This document shows positions 8,696 to 17,777 of a stretch of 64,000 bases of DNA, in pieces. Under the pieces are notes generated by a model. It searched no databases and was not told the DNA's origin. It was given only the letters and a program-made list of their open reading frames with translations. The translations under genes were made by a program, and so were the position numbers. Each line of letters begins with the position of its first letter. Positions within the stretch are counted from its first letter, which is position 1. The stretch is from Burkholderiaceae bacterium (GTDB lineage Bacteria > Pseudomonadota > Gammaproteobacteria > Burkholderiales > Burkholderiaceae_E), in contig JAJPES010000065.1 in assembly GCA_021166725.1 (NCBI GenBank), forward strand, positions 20,962 through 84,961, written 5' to 3'.

Positions 8696-8711
8696 TGGCA
8701 CGGAAGCTGCC
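8696..8711 (+). promoter_or_regulatory. Sigma-54 (RpoN) promoter match
   Basis: The sequence TGGCACGGAAGCTGCC fits the -24/-12 consensus TGGCACG-N4-TTGC with one mismatch and has the required GG-N10-GC spacing. It ends 37 bp before the ATG of the porin gene that precedes glnK and amtB. Nitrogen control through NtrC and RpoN is the known mode for glnK-amtB operons, which supports the assignment. Confidence 0.72.
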
Positions 8712-8748
8712 TCTGCATGGGCGTCGAGCCTTGCACGGAGAACCTTCG

Positions 8749-9549
8749 ATGCGCGCGTTCCGAGCCCTGCCGATGCTGGCCGTGGCCTTCCTTCCGGTCC
8801 TTGCGACGTCGGTCCATCCGCAGACGACGACCGATCCGAATGCACCGACCCCGCACGCGCTCACCACCAACGTGTCGTTCGCCAGCCAGTACCGCTACCG
8901 CGGCATCGCGCAGACCGACGGCAAGCCTGCGCTGCAGGGCGGGTTCGACTACTCGCATGCAAGCGGCGTCTATCTGGGCACGTGGGGCTCCAATGTCAGC
9001 TGGCTCGCCGACAGCAACGACGACGTGAGCAACAGCGTCGAACTGGACGCCTACGGCGGCTGGCGCGGCAAGCTGGGCGATGTCGGCTACGACGTCGGCG
9101 TGCTCCGCTACCTCTATCCCGGCAGCTATCCCGACGGCTTCGTCGCGCCGCATACCACCGAGCTGTACGCCGCGGGCAGCTGGCGGATGTTCACGCTGAA
9201 GTACTCGCACGCGACGACGAACCTGTTCGGCGTTCCCGACAGCGAAGGTTCGCGGTACCTCGACCTCGCGGCGAACCTCGACGTGGGCGGGGGCTTCGCG
9301 CTCGCCGCGCACGTCGGCCATCAGCGCATCCCGTCCGGCTCGCTGCGCGGGATCCGCATTCGTTCGTCCGACGACTGCAGCTACACCGACTGGAAGCTCG
9401 GCGTCGCGAAAGCGTGGGCCGGACTGGACTGGAGCCTCTCGTACGTCGACACCGACGCAAAGGCAGGCACCGGCGAGTGCTATCGCAGCGCTCGCAATCG
9501 AGACCTCGGCAAGGCCGCTGTCGTACTGACGGCGGGCAGGTCGTTCTGA
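8749..9549 (+). CDS. TorF family putative outer-membrane porin
   Basis: Outer-membrane beta-barrel of 266 residues that is often found before glnK-amtB in betaproteobacteria. The start MRAFRALPMLAVAFLPVLA gives a signal peptide. The mature protein opens with LTTNVSFASQYRYRGIAQTDGKPALQGGFDYSHASGVYLGTWGSNVSW, the diagnostic TorF pattern. Alternating aromatic/polar strands follow, and the protein ends AAVVLTAGRSF with the terminal phenylalanine typical of barrel insertion signals. The sigma-54 promoter lies just upstream, so expression under nitrogen limitation is likely. The transported solute is unknown. Confidence 0.88.
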   Translation: MRAFRALPMLAVAFLPVLATSVHPQTTTDPNAPTPHALTTNVSFASQYRYRGIAQTDGKPALQGGFDYSHASGVYLGTWGSNVSWLADSNDDVSNSVELDAYGGWRGKLGDVGYDVGVLRYLYPGSYPDGFVAPHTTELYAAGSWRMFTLKYSHATTNLFGVPDSEGSRYLDLAANLDVGGGFALAAHVGHQRIPSGSLRGIRIRSSDDCSYTDWKLGVAKAWAGLDWSLSYVDTDAKAGTGECYRSARNRDLGKAAVVLTAGRSF

Positions 9550-9942
<393 letters not shown>

Positions 9943-9959
9943 GATACCGGGGAGAACCG

Positions 9960-11390
9960 ATGGCTGCCTTCCGTTCGGCGTGCGACACCGCCTCGCACGC
10001 GCGCCTCGCCGGCGTTGCGCCCCGCCTCGCCGCAGCCGCGGCGTCGCTGCTCGCCGCCGCACCCGCGTTCGCCGCGCCCGAGCCGGTGAAGGGCGACGTC
10101 GCGTGGATCACCGTGGCGACACTGCTCGTCGTGATGATGACGATCCCCGGGCTCGCGCTCTTCTACGGCGGCATGGTGCGGGCGAAGAACATGCTGTCGG
10201 TGCTGATGCAGGTGCTCGTCGTGTTCGCGCTGATCGTCGTGCTGTGGACGATCTACGGCTACTCGATCGCCTTCGGCGGCGACGGTGCGTTCTTCGGCAA
10301 CTTCTCGAAGGCGTTCCTCGTCGGTATCGGGCCCGGCTCGACGGCGGCGACGTTCAGCAAGGGCGTGGTGCTGCCCGAACTGAGCTTCGTCGCCTTCCAG
10401 GGCACTTTCGCCGCGATCACCTGCACGCTGATCGTCGGTGCATTCGCCGAGCGCGCGCGCTTCGCCGCCGTGCTCGCGTTCTCGGCGTTCTGGTTCACGT
10501 TCAGCTACCTGCCGATCGCGCATGCCGTCTGGTACTGGGCGGGGCCCGATGCGATCACCGACGCCGCGTCGCTCGACGTGGTGAGCGCCGGCGCCGGCTT
10601 CCTGTGGCGGCGCGGCGCGCTCGACTTCGCCGGCGGGACGGTCGTGCATATCAACGCGGGCGTGGCGGGGCTGGTCGGCGCGTGGGTGATCGGCAAGCGC
10701 ATCGGCTACGGGCGCGAGTCGATGGCGCCGCATTCGCTCGTCTCGACGATGATCGGCGCGTCGCTGCTGTGGGTCGGCTGGTTCGGCTTCAACGCCGGCT
10801 CGAACCTCGAGGCGAACGGCGGTGCTGCGCTCGCCTTCGCGAACACGCTCATCGCGACCGCAGCCGCCACACTGTCGTGGACCTTCGGCGAGTGGTGGTT
10901 CAAGGAGCGGCCGTCGATGCTCGGCGCCGCTTCGGGCGCGGTGGCCGGGCTCGTCGCCATCACGCCCGCATGCGGCTTCGTCGGTCCGGTGGGCGCGCTG
11001 GTCATCGGTTTCGTCGCCGGACTCGTCTGCCTGTGGGGGGTCAACGGACTGAAGCGCCGGCTCGACGTCGACGACGCGCTCGACGTGTTCGGCGTGCACG
11101 CCGTCGGTGGCATCGTCGGCGCGCTGCTCACCGGCGTGTTCGCCGCGCCGGCGCTCGGCGGCACGGGCGTCTACGACTACGTCGCGAATGGGGTGTCGTC
11201 GGACTATTCGATCGTCGGACAACTGTGGGTGCAATTGCAGGCGGTGCTGTTGACGATCGCCTGGTCGGGTGTCGTCGCCTTCGTCGGCTTCCAGCTCGTC
11301 CGGTACACGATCGGGCTGCGCGTGCCCGAGGACGAGGAACGCCAGGGACTCGACATCGTCGCCCACGGCGAGACCGCCTATCATCGGTGA
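9960..11390 (+). CDS. amtB: Ammonium transporter
   Basis: Trimeric inner-membrane ammonium channel, 476 residues. The start MAAFRSACDTASHARLAGV gives a cleavable signal peptide ending in AFAAPE. Eleven transmembrane segments follow. The conserved pore histidines are visible in GGTVVHINAGVAGLVGAWV and in LDVFGVHAVGGIVGALLTG, and the family signature region is GWFGFNAGSNLEANG. A ribosome binding site GGGGAG stands six bases before the ATG. The longer 930-residue track ORF is a read-through artefact. Regulation by GlnK is expected from the adjacent gene. Confidence 0.95.
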   Translation: MAAFRSACDTASHARLAGVAPRLAAAAASLLAAAPAFAAPEPVKGDVAWITVATLLVVMMTIPGLALFYGGMVRAKNMLSVLMQVLVVFALIVVLWTIYGYSIAFGGDGAFFGNFSKAFLVGIGPGSTAATFSKGVVLPELSFVAFQGTFAAITCTLIVGAFAERARFAAVLAFSAFWFTFSYLPIAHAVWYWAGPDAITDAASLDVVSAGAGFLWRRGALDFAGGTVVHINAGVAGLVGAWVIGKRIGYGRESMAPHSLVSTMIGASLLWVGWFGFNAGSNLEANGGAALAFANTLIATAAATLSWTFGEWWFKERPSMLGAASGAVAGLVAITPACGFVGPVGALVIGFVAGLVCLWGVNGLKRRLDVDDALDVFGVHAVGGIVGALLTGVFAAPALGGTGVYDYVANGVSSDYSIVGQLWVQLQAVLLTIAWSGVVAFVGFQLVRYTIGLRVPEDEERQGLDIVAHGETAYHR

Positions 11391-11391
11391 G

Positions 11392-11847
11392 GTGCGGTTC
11401 CGCCTGCCCCCGCCCGCGTCGCTCGCCGTCCACCCGTTCGTGCGCGCGCTGCCTGCCGTCCTGCGGCAGGCAGCGCCGTTCGGCATTGCGGTCGCGCTGG
11501 CGCTGCTCGTGCGCCATCTCGTCGTCGAGCCGACGCCGATCGCGCATGCCTGCGATCCGGTGCCCTGGTCCGGCGCCTGCGCGCTTCGCACGCTGGTGAT
11601 CCTGGCCTTCGTCACGCAGGGCATCGGATGGGCGGCGCTCGCCGCGGGCCTCGCGGCGACGGTCGCGCGCGTCCCGCTGCTCGCGCACTTCGCGCTCGTG
11701 CTCGGCGCAGCGGGGCTCGTGCTCTACTCGTTCACGCCCTCTGCGGTCGGCGCGCTGCTCGGCATGCTCGTGCTCGCGCGCGAGCGGCGCGTGCCGGTGC
11801 ACGCCAGGGCGAACAGCGCAAGCCCGCCGAGGAACACGACCGCCTGA
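11392..11847 (+). CDS. Small hydrophobic protein of unknown function
   Basis: Predicted membrane protein of about 151 residues beginning with GTG one base after the amtB stop (VRFRLPPPASLAVHPFVRAL). Hydrophobic stretches are seen at AAPFGIAVALALLVRHLVV, LRTLVILAFVTQGIGWAALAAGLAA and LLAHFALVLGAAGLVLYSF. No family was recognised. The last 124 bp are antisense to the 3' end of the convergent glucan gene, so the C-terminus may be shorter in reality. The extended track start at 11269 lies inside amtB and is rejected. Confidence 0.55.
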   Translation: MRFRLPPPASLAVHPFVRALPAVLRQAAPFGIAVALALLVRHLVVEPTPIAHACDPVPWSGACALRTLVILAFVTQGIGWAALAAGLAATVARVPLLAHFALVLGAAGLVLYSFTPSAVGALLGMLVLARERRVPVHARANSASPPRNTTA

Positions 11848-13502
11848 GCATTGGCCAGCGTCTCCTGCGCGAGGCCCAGCGCGGCGCCGGCGAAGAGCAC
11901 CGCGCACAGCGCGCGCTCTTCGCGCGCATCGCGCGGCAGCGTGTCCCCGCGCAACGCGAGCAGTCCTTGCAGCACGAGCGGCATGGCGAAGCTCGCCCAC
12001 GGAAAGCCGCGATAGCGGGCGTCGAAGACGAGCAGCACGACGCTCGTCGCCGCTGCGAACAGCCAGCCGAAACGCAATATGCCGAGCCAGCGTTCGGCTG
12101 CGCCGACGCGTGTCGCCGAAGCTTCGTCGCCGACGGAATCGCGGCCGGGGTCGGCGCTCGTGTCGCCGGCGACGTCGCCGCGTACGCGCCCGAGCGCCGC
12201 GTACACGCCGGGTACCGTCGCCGGCGCCGCGCCGTGGACCGGTCGCGCAAGCCGCAGCGTCGCCAGCCAGGCAAAGGCGAGAGTCGCCAGCGCGCCGACG
12301 ATCGCCGGCAGTTCGTCCGTCCAGTCCTGGTTCCACTGCACCGCGTGGCGCCATTGCGCGACGAGCAGCGCTCCGGCGGCGCAGCCGACCAGCGCCCCCG
12401 CCCATATCGGCGCGAGCGCCGCTTGCCCGGCGCTGCGGCGTGGCCTCGTCGCCGGCAGGCAGGCGGCGAGCAGCGCGAAGACGAGCGCGCCGGTGGCGCC
12501 TGCCGCCAGACCCTGGCGCCAATGCGGATCGGCATTCACCGGTCCGTGCCAGGGAAACGCGCGCTCGCCGTCTCGGGTGAACAAACCCCAGTACCCGCCC
12601 ATCGCGCCCTCGAGCCGCCGTTTCCACGGCTGGTCGAACGCCTCGATCAGGTTGTAGCGCACCGTGCGCTCGGCTGCCGCATCGACGAAAGCGCGCACGA
12701 AGCGCGCCTGCTCGACGCGTCCGGGGACGGCCGCACGGCGCTGCCGTCCGGCGCGCGGCCAGCCCGTTTCGCCGATCAGGATCTCGCGTCCGGGGAAGGC
12801 GTCCTGCACTTTCCGGCGCACGGCGAGCACGTGCTCGACCGCACGCCCGACCGCTACCGGTTCGTCCTCCCAGTACGGCAGCACGTGCACGGTGACGAAG
12901 TCGACCGCATCGGCCAGGCGTGGATGGCGCAGCCAGAACTCCCAGACGTCGGCGTAGGTGACGGGCAGGTCGAGCTCGCGTTTCGCCCGCTCGGCCAGCG
13001 CGATCAGCTCGTCTTCGGCGAGCTCGCCGCGCAACAGCACCTCGTTGCCCACGACGAGCGCACGAATCGTCCCAGCGTGGCTTTTCGCGAGTGCGAGCGC
13101 ACGCTTCAGCTCGACTTCGTTGCGCTCGCGATCGCGCCCGATCCACACGCCGAGCAGCACCTGCAGGCCGAGCTCGTTCGCCACCGCCGGTACCTGGTCG
13201 AGCCCCTGGTCGATCGAGTAGGTGCGAACGCAGCCGGTGATCGTCGCCAGGCGAACGAGATCGGCACGGATGCGCTGGCGCGTCACTCGATTCGCCGCAT
13301 CGAACGGCGTCTCGCCGGGTTGGTGGAACGGTGCATACGAGACGCAGTCGACGCGCTCGACCGTCGGCTGCGGAACAGAGCGTTCCACGCCCTGCCAGGT
13401 CCACCATGCGAGCAGCGCCGTGGCGAACAGCGCGAGCACGAACCGCTCGCGAGCACGCGGGCCGGCGGCTGAAGCGGGTTCAGGGATCGAAGTGGAAGGC
13501 AC
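11724..13502 (-). CDS. Glycoside hydrolase 17-type membrane protein, NdvC-like beta-1,6-glucan enzyme
   Basis: Membrane-bound GH17-fold protein of about 592 residues, probably a beta-glucan transglycosylase. After a short anchor (RFVLALFATALLAWWTW) comes a GH17 barrel with the acid/base glutamate in LVVGNEVLLRGEL and the nucleophile in ILIGETGWPRAGR. At least eight hydrophobic segments follow in the C-terminal half. The best start is the GTG at 13502 (GGGGAT upstream); the ATG at 13583 in the track would overlap the divergent gene. It faces an NdvB-like synthase, an arrangement like ndvB/ndvC of Bradyrhizobium, where both build beta-1,3/1,6 glucans. Confidence 0.82.
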   Translation of the reverse strand: MPSTSIPEPASAAGPRARERFVLALFATALLAWWTWQGVERSVPQPTVERVDCVSYAPFHQPGETPFDAANRVTRQRIRADLVRLATITGCVRTYSIDQGLDQVPAVANELGLQVLLGVWIGRDRERNEVELKRALALAKSHAGTIRALVVGNEVLLRGELAEDELIALAERAKRELDLPVTYADVWEFWLRHPRLADAVDFVTVHVLPYWEDEPVAVGRAVEHVLAVRRKVQDAFPGREILIGETGWPRAGRQRRAAVPGRVEQARFVRAFVDAAAERTVRYNLIEAFDQPWKRRLEGAMGGYWGLFTRDGERAFPWHGPVNADPHWRQGLAAGATGALVFALLAACLPATRPRRSAGQAALAPIWAGALVGCAAGALLVAQWRHAVQWNQDWTDELPAIVGALATLAFAWLATLRLARPVHGAAPATVPGVYAALGRVRGDVAGDTSADPGRDSVGDEASATRVGAAERWLGILRFGWLFAAATSVVLLVFDARYRGFPWASFAMPLVLQGLLALRGDTLPRDAREERALCAVLFAGAALGLAQETLANAQAVVFLGGLALFALACTGTRRSRASTSMPSSAPTAEGVNE

Positions 13503-13573
13503 CGGGGTTGCTATCCCCGCGGCGGAACAGGAACAAGACCGGGTTTTCCCGTGGTTCGACGGGAACTTCGGTA

Positions 13574-16396
13574 ATGTTCGCACCCCATGTCCATTCGTTT
13601 CCCGAGTCGATGCTGACCGAATTGCGTGCCCCGGCGCGGCGCCTGTACGCGGCAGTCCGCCGGATCCCCTCCATGGTATCGGCGCCGGCGCTGCTGCTCG
13701 CGCTCGCCGTCGTCGCGGTCAACTTCGCCGGCTGGCAGTTGCTCAACCCGTCCGTGGAGGCGCCCGACTTTCACGGCCGCGTGACCGGCATGGCGTACAA
13801 CGCGTTCCAGCGCTGGGATGACCCCACGCAACGACGTTACCCGCGCATCGAGGACGTGGATACGGACCTGGCGATGCTCGCCGACCATACGCGGCGCATC
13901 CGCACTTACAGCTCGAGCGAGATTCCGCAACTGCCCGCGCTCGCCGAGCGCCACGGGCTGAAGCTCACTGCAGGCGTCTGGCTCGACCGCCGCTCGTTGA
14001 ACAACCGACGCGAGATGGAGGCCGCCAAGCAGGCCGCTGCCGAGCATTCGAGCATCGAACGGATCATCGTCGGCAACGAATCGCTGCTGCGCGAGGACCT
14101 CACGGTGGCCGAGCTGATCGGCTACCTGAAGGAGATGCGCAAGGCCACGCGCGTGCCGGTGTCCACCGCCGAACCGTGGCACGTCTGGTTCACGCACCCG
14201 GAGCTCGCCCGGCAGGTCGATTTCATCACCGTGCACCTGTTGCCGTACTGGGAGGGCGTTCCCGAGGAAGCCGCGCTCGAGCACGCGATGCAGCGACTGG
14301 ACCAGCTGCGACGACGCTTCCCCGACAAGCCGGTGGTGATCGGCGAGATCGGCTGGCCGAGCCGCGGCGACCGCTTCGAGGAGGCGCGCGCCACGCCGGC
14401 GATGCAGGCGCGCTTCATCCGCGATTTCGTCACCCATGCGCGGGCGAACTCGATCGACTACTACCTGATGGAAGCGGTCGACCAGCCGTGGAAGAGCGCC
14501 AACGAGGGCCGCGTCGGCGCGTACTGGGGCGTGTTCGACGCAGACCGCACACCGAAGTTCGCGATGACCGGCCCGGTCGAGAACGACCCGCACTGGGGCG
14601 ACAAGGCGCTGGCGGCGTCGCTGCTCGCCTTGGGGCCGATTTTGTGGTTCTTCGCGGCCTTCGCGCGCATGCGACTGGCCAGCCGCGTCGCCTTCGCGGC
14701 GATGATCCAGGCGGTGGCATCACTGGCCGTGTGGCTCTTCGCTCTGCCCTTCGACTACTACCTGCGCCCCACCGACTGGGCCGCGCTCGTGCTGCTGCTG
14801 CCGTCGCTCGGTGCGATGGTCGCGATCCTGCTGGCCAACGGATTCGAGTTCGTCGAGATGTACTGGTCCGGCAACCTGCGCCGCGGCTTCGCGCCGCGGC
14901 CGCTGCCCGACGGTGCGCGCGAGCCGCGCGTGTCGGTGCACCTGGCCTGCTGCAACGAGCCGCCCGAGATGGTGATCGCCACGCTCGACAGCCTTGCGCG
15001 GCTCGACTACTCGAACTACGAAGTGCTCGTCATCGACAACAACACGAAAGACGAGGCGTTGTGGAAGCCGGTGCAGGCGCACGTCGAGCGGCTGGGCGAG
15101 CGTTTCCGCTTCTTCCACCTGCCCAGCTGGCCGGGCTTCAAGGCGGGCGCGCTGAACTTCGGCCTCGGGCAGACCGATCCGGCGGCCGAGGTGGTGGGCG
15201 TCGTCGATGCCGACTACGTCGTGCGTCGCGACTGGCTGCGTTCGCTGGTCGCGCACTTCGACGACGCGAAGGTCGCCGTCGTGCAGGCGCCGCAGGCGCA
15301 TCGCGACTGGCAGAACCAGCCGCTGCGCCGGATGATGAACTACGAGTACGACGGGTTCTTCCGCATCGGCATGCATCATCGCAACGAGCGCGATGCGATC
15401 ATCCAGCACGGCACGATGACGCTGATCCGGGCGCAGGCGCTGCGCGAGCACGGGCAATGGGCCGAGTGGACGATCTGCGAGGACGCCGAGCTGGGCCTGC
15501 GCCTGATGCAGGCGGGCTATTCCACCGTCTACGTCGACGAGCCGATGGGCCACGGGCTCGTGCCGCAGGACTTCGGCGCGTTCCGCAAGCAGCGCAGGCG
15601 TTGGGCGCAGGGCGCGATGCAGATCCTCGAGGGGCATTGGGGCGCGCTGGTGTCGGGCGAGCGCCTGAGCGCAGGCCAGCGCTACCACTTCCTCACCGGC
15701 TGGCTGTCGTGGCTGGGAGACGCGCTGCACCTGGTGTTCGCCTTTGCGGCCATGCTGTGGACGGTCGGCGTGCTGGCCGCGCCGCACTGGTTCAGCCTGC
15801 CGATCGCGTTGTTCATGCTGCCGCTGTTCGTCTTCTTCGTCGTCAAGGCGGGGTTCGGCCCGCTGCTCTACGCGCGTCGCGTGCGCTGCCCGGCGTCCGA
15901 CATCGCCGGCTCGGCGCTCGCCGGCATGGCGTTGTCGCATGCGATCGCGCGCGGCGTCTTCAGCGGCCTGGCCTTGCGTCGCGCGGTGTTCGAGATCACG
16001 CGCAAGGCGAGCGGCAACGATGCGAAGGCGACCTCGTCCTGGCGCGCGCTGCCGGTGCGCGAGGAGGCGTTCCTCTTCGCCGGGCTCGTCACCTGTGCGA
16101 TCGGCGTGCTGCTCACGCAGCCGCAGCGCCAGCTCGAGGCGACGATGTGGACGACGATCCTGCTGCTGCAATCGCTGCCCTATGCGGCGGCGCTGGCCTG
16201 CAACGCGCTCGCGCGCGTGCCGGAACGGGCGCGTGCGAGCGCGAGCGCAACGGCAGGTGCCAGTTCAACCGCGGCGCTGCCGCCGGCATCGGTCGCCGTC
16301 CTGGGAGCGGGCCTCGCGCCGGCAGGCGCCGGCGCCTTGGGTCTCGCGCCGGCGACGACCGGCGCCTTGCGTCGGAACCCGGGCGACGCGAGCTGA
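13574..16396 (+). CDS. NdvB-like beta-glucan synthase (GH17 domain fused to GT2 glycosyltransferase)
   Basis: Inner-membrane enzyme of 940 residues that polymerises and remodels periplasmic or capsular beta-glucan. The N-terminal GH17 domain has IERIIVGNESLLREDL and PVVIGEIGWPSRGD with both catalytic glutamates. The GT2 domain follows, with VSVHLACCNEPPEMVIATLDSL, a VVGVVDADYVVRRDW DxD-type motif, WTICEDAELGLRLM (ED) and FRKQRRRWAQGAMQIL (QxxRW). Several C-terminal membrane helices are present. The C-terminal 60 residues are low-complexity Ala/Gly/Pro. ATG at 13574 or 13610 are both possible starts. Pseudomonas NdvB has the same domain order. Confidence 0.88.
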   Translation: MFAPHVHSFPESMLTELRAPARRLYAAVRRIPSMVSAPALLLALAVVAVNFAGWQLLNPSVEAPDFHGRVTGMAYNAFQRWDDPTQRRYPRIEDVDTDLAMLADHTRRIRTYSSSEIPQLPALAERHGLKLTAGVWLDRRSLNNRREMEAAKQAAAEHSSIERIIVGNESLLREDLTVAELIGYLKEMRKATRVPVSTAEPWHVWFTHPELARQVDFITVHLLPYWEGVPEEAALEHAMQRLDQLRRRFPDKPVVIGEIGWPSRGDRFEEARATPAMQARFIRDFVTHARANSIDYYLMEAVDQPWKSANEGRVGAYWGVFDADRTPKFAMTGPVENDPHWGDKALAASLLALGPILWFFAAFARMRLASRVAFAAMIQAVASLAVWLFALPFDYYLRPTDWAALVLLLPSLGAMVAILLANGFEFVEMYWSGNLRRGFAPRPLPDGAREPRVSVHLACCNEPPEMVIATLDSLARLDYSNYEVLVIDNNTKDEALWKPVQAHVERLGERFRFFHLPSWPGFKAGALNFGLGQTDPAAEVVGVVDADYVVRRDWLRSLVAHFDDAKVAVVQAPQAHRDWQNQPLRRMMNYEYDGFFRIGMHHRNERDAIIQHGTMTLIRAQALREHGQWAEWTICEDAELGLRLMQAGYSTVYVDEPMGHGLVPQDFGAFRKQRRRWAQGAMQILEGHWGALVSGERLSAGQRYHFLTGWLSWLGDALHLVFAFAAMLWTVGVLAAPHWFSLPIALFMLPLFVFFVVKAGFGPLLYARRVRCPASDIAGSALAGMALSHAIARGVFSGLALRRAVFEITRKASGNDAKATSSWRALPVREEAFLFAGLVTCAIGVLLTQPQRQLEATMWTTILLLQSLPYAAALACNALARVPERARASASATAGASSTAALPPASVAVLGAGLAPAGAGALGLAPATTGALRRNPGDAS

Positions 16397-16397
16397 G

Positions 16398-16426
16398 CGT
16401 CGGGGCGCCGACCCCGACGCTACAAT
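16398..16426 (+). promoter_or_regulatory. Hairpin followed by a -10-like TACAAT upstream of gshA
   Basis: An 8-bp perfect stem with a six-base loop (CGTCGGGG / CCCCGACG, 16398-16419) lies directly after the glucan synthase stop and may end that transcript, although no T-run follows. TACAAT at 16421-16426 is a plausible sigma-70 -10 element for gshA; no good -35 is seen. Confidence 0.45.
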
Positions 16427-16469
16427 CGGTGCGTGGCTGCCATCGCGGCAGCGCGCACCGTTTCCGTCC

Positions 16470-17762
16470 ATGCTCCCCGATTTCGCCCAGGCGATCTCCG
16501 CGCCGCTACAGGATTTCGAGCGGCACCTGCTCGATGCGAGCGCTCGCATCGAACGCTGGTTCCGCCTCGAATGGCAGGACCACACGCCGCCGTTCTATGC
16601 GTCGGTCGACCTGCGCAATGCCGGTTTCAAGATCGCGCCGGTCGACACCAACCTGTTTCCGAACGGCTTCGAGAACCTCGCCGAGGACACGCTGCCGCTG
16701 GCCGTGCAGGCGGCGATGGCGGCGATCGAGAAATACTGCCCCGACGCGCGCAACCTGCTGCTGATTCCCGACGTCCGGCGCCGCGACGCGCGCTACCTGC
16801 GCAACCTGCGCCGGCTGACGACGATCCTGCGCCAGACCGGGCTGCGCTTGCGCTACGGCAGCGTGGACCCGACGCTCGAAGCGCCGCTGCGCATCGAGGC
16901 CGGCGACGGCGAAGCGCTGCTGGTCGAGCCGCTGGTGCGGCGCGGATTCCGCGTCGGCCTGGCCGACTTCGATCCGTGCTCGATCCTGCTGAACGACGAC
17001 CTTTCCGCGGGCCTGCCCGTCGTGCTCGAGAACGTGCACGAGCAGGTGCTGCTGCCGCCGCTGCACGCCGGCTGGGCGCTGCGACGCAAGTCGCGGCACT
17101 TCGCCGCCTACACCGATGTCGCGCGCCGCTTCGCCAGGCAGTTCGACTTCGACCCGTGGCTGGTAACGACGAATTTCGTCGAATGCAGCGAGGTCGATTT
17201 CGTCGGCGGAGCGGGTGTCGATCGCGTCGCGGCGGGTGTCGACCGGATCCTTCGCCAGTCGCGCGCGCGCTATCGCGAGCACGAGATCGACGAGCCGCCC
17301 TTCGCGGTCGTGAAGGCGAACGCGGGCACCTGCGGCATCGGCGTCACCGCGGTGCGCGAGGCGGCGCAGGTGCGGCGGGCGAGCCCCGTCGAGCGCGCGG
17401 CGATGGCTTCGAGTGCGAGCGGGCGCACGGTGAACGAAGTCGTCGTGCAGGAAGGCGTGTACACCGTCGAGACGGTCGACGGCGGCGTCGCCGAGCCCGT
17501 CGTCTACACGATCGACCGCTACGTCGTCGGCGGCTTCTACCGGGTGCACACGCAGCGCGGGCCGGACGAGAACCTGAATGCGCCGGGCATGCACTACGTG
17601 CCGCTGCCCTTCGCGGCGAGCTGCAACCTGCCCGATCGCGGCGAGTCGGTCGAACACGCGGTGAACCGCTTCTACGTCTACGGTGTCGTTGCGCGTCTTG
17701 CGCTGCTCGCCGCGGCGATCGAACTCGAGCAGACCGACCCCGACCCCTCGCTGTACGGTTGA
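16470..17762 (+). CDS. gshA: Glutamate-cysteine ligase, proteobacterial GshA type
   Basis: First step of glutathione synthesis: ATP-dependent ligation of glutamate and cysteine. The 430-residue protein starts MLPDFAQAISAPLQDFERHLLD. It matches the small non-E. coli class of GshA seen in beta- and acidithiobacilli, with FYASVDLRNAGFKIAPVDTNLFPNGFENL near the N-terminus and PPFAVVKANAGTCGIGVTAV in the nucleotide region. PVVYTIDRYVVGGFYRVH comes later. The start was chosen because the upstream part of the track ORF overlaps the glucan synthase gene. gshB follows after 15 bp, so both steps of the pathway are in one operon. Confidence 0.9.
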   Translation: MLPDFAQAISAPLQDFERHLLDASARIERWFRLEWQDHTPPFYASVDLRNAGFKIAPVDTNLFPNGFENLAEDTLPLAVQAAMAAIEKYCPDARNLLLIPDVRRRDARYLRNLRRLTTILRQTGLRLRYGSVDPTLEAPLRIEAGDGEALLVEPLVRRGFRVGLADFDPCSILLNDDLSAGLPVVLENVHEQVLLPPLHAGWALRRKSRHFAAYTDVARRFARQFDFDPWLVTTNFVECSEVDFVGGAGVDRVAAGVDRILRQSRARYREHEIDEPPFAVVKANAGTCGIGVTAVREAAQVRRASPVERAAMASSASGRTVNEVVVQEGVYTVETVDGGVAEPVVYTIDRYVVGGFYRVHTQRGPDENLNAPGMHYVPLPFAASCNLPDRGESVEHAVNRFYVYGVVARLALLAAAIELEQTDPDPSLYG

Positions 17763-17777
17763 CGAAGGAAGCTGAAC

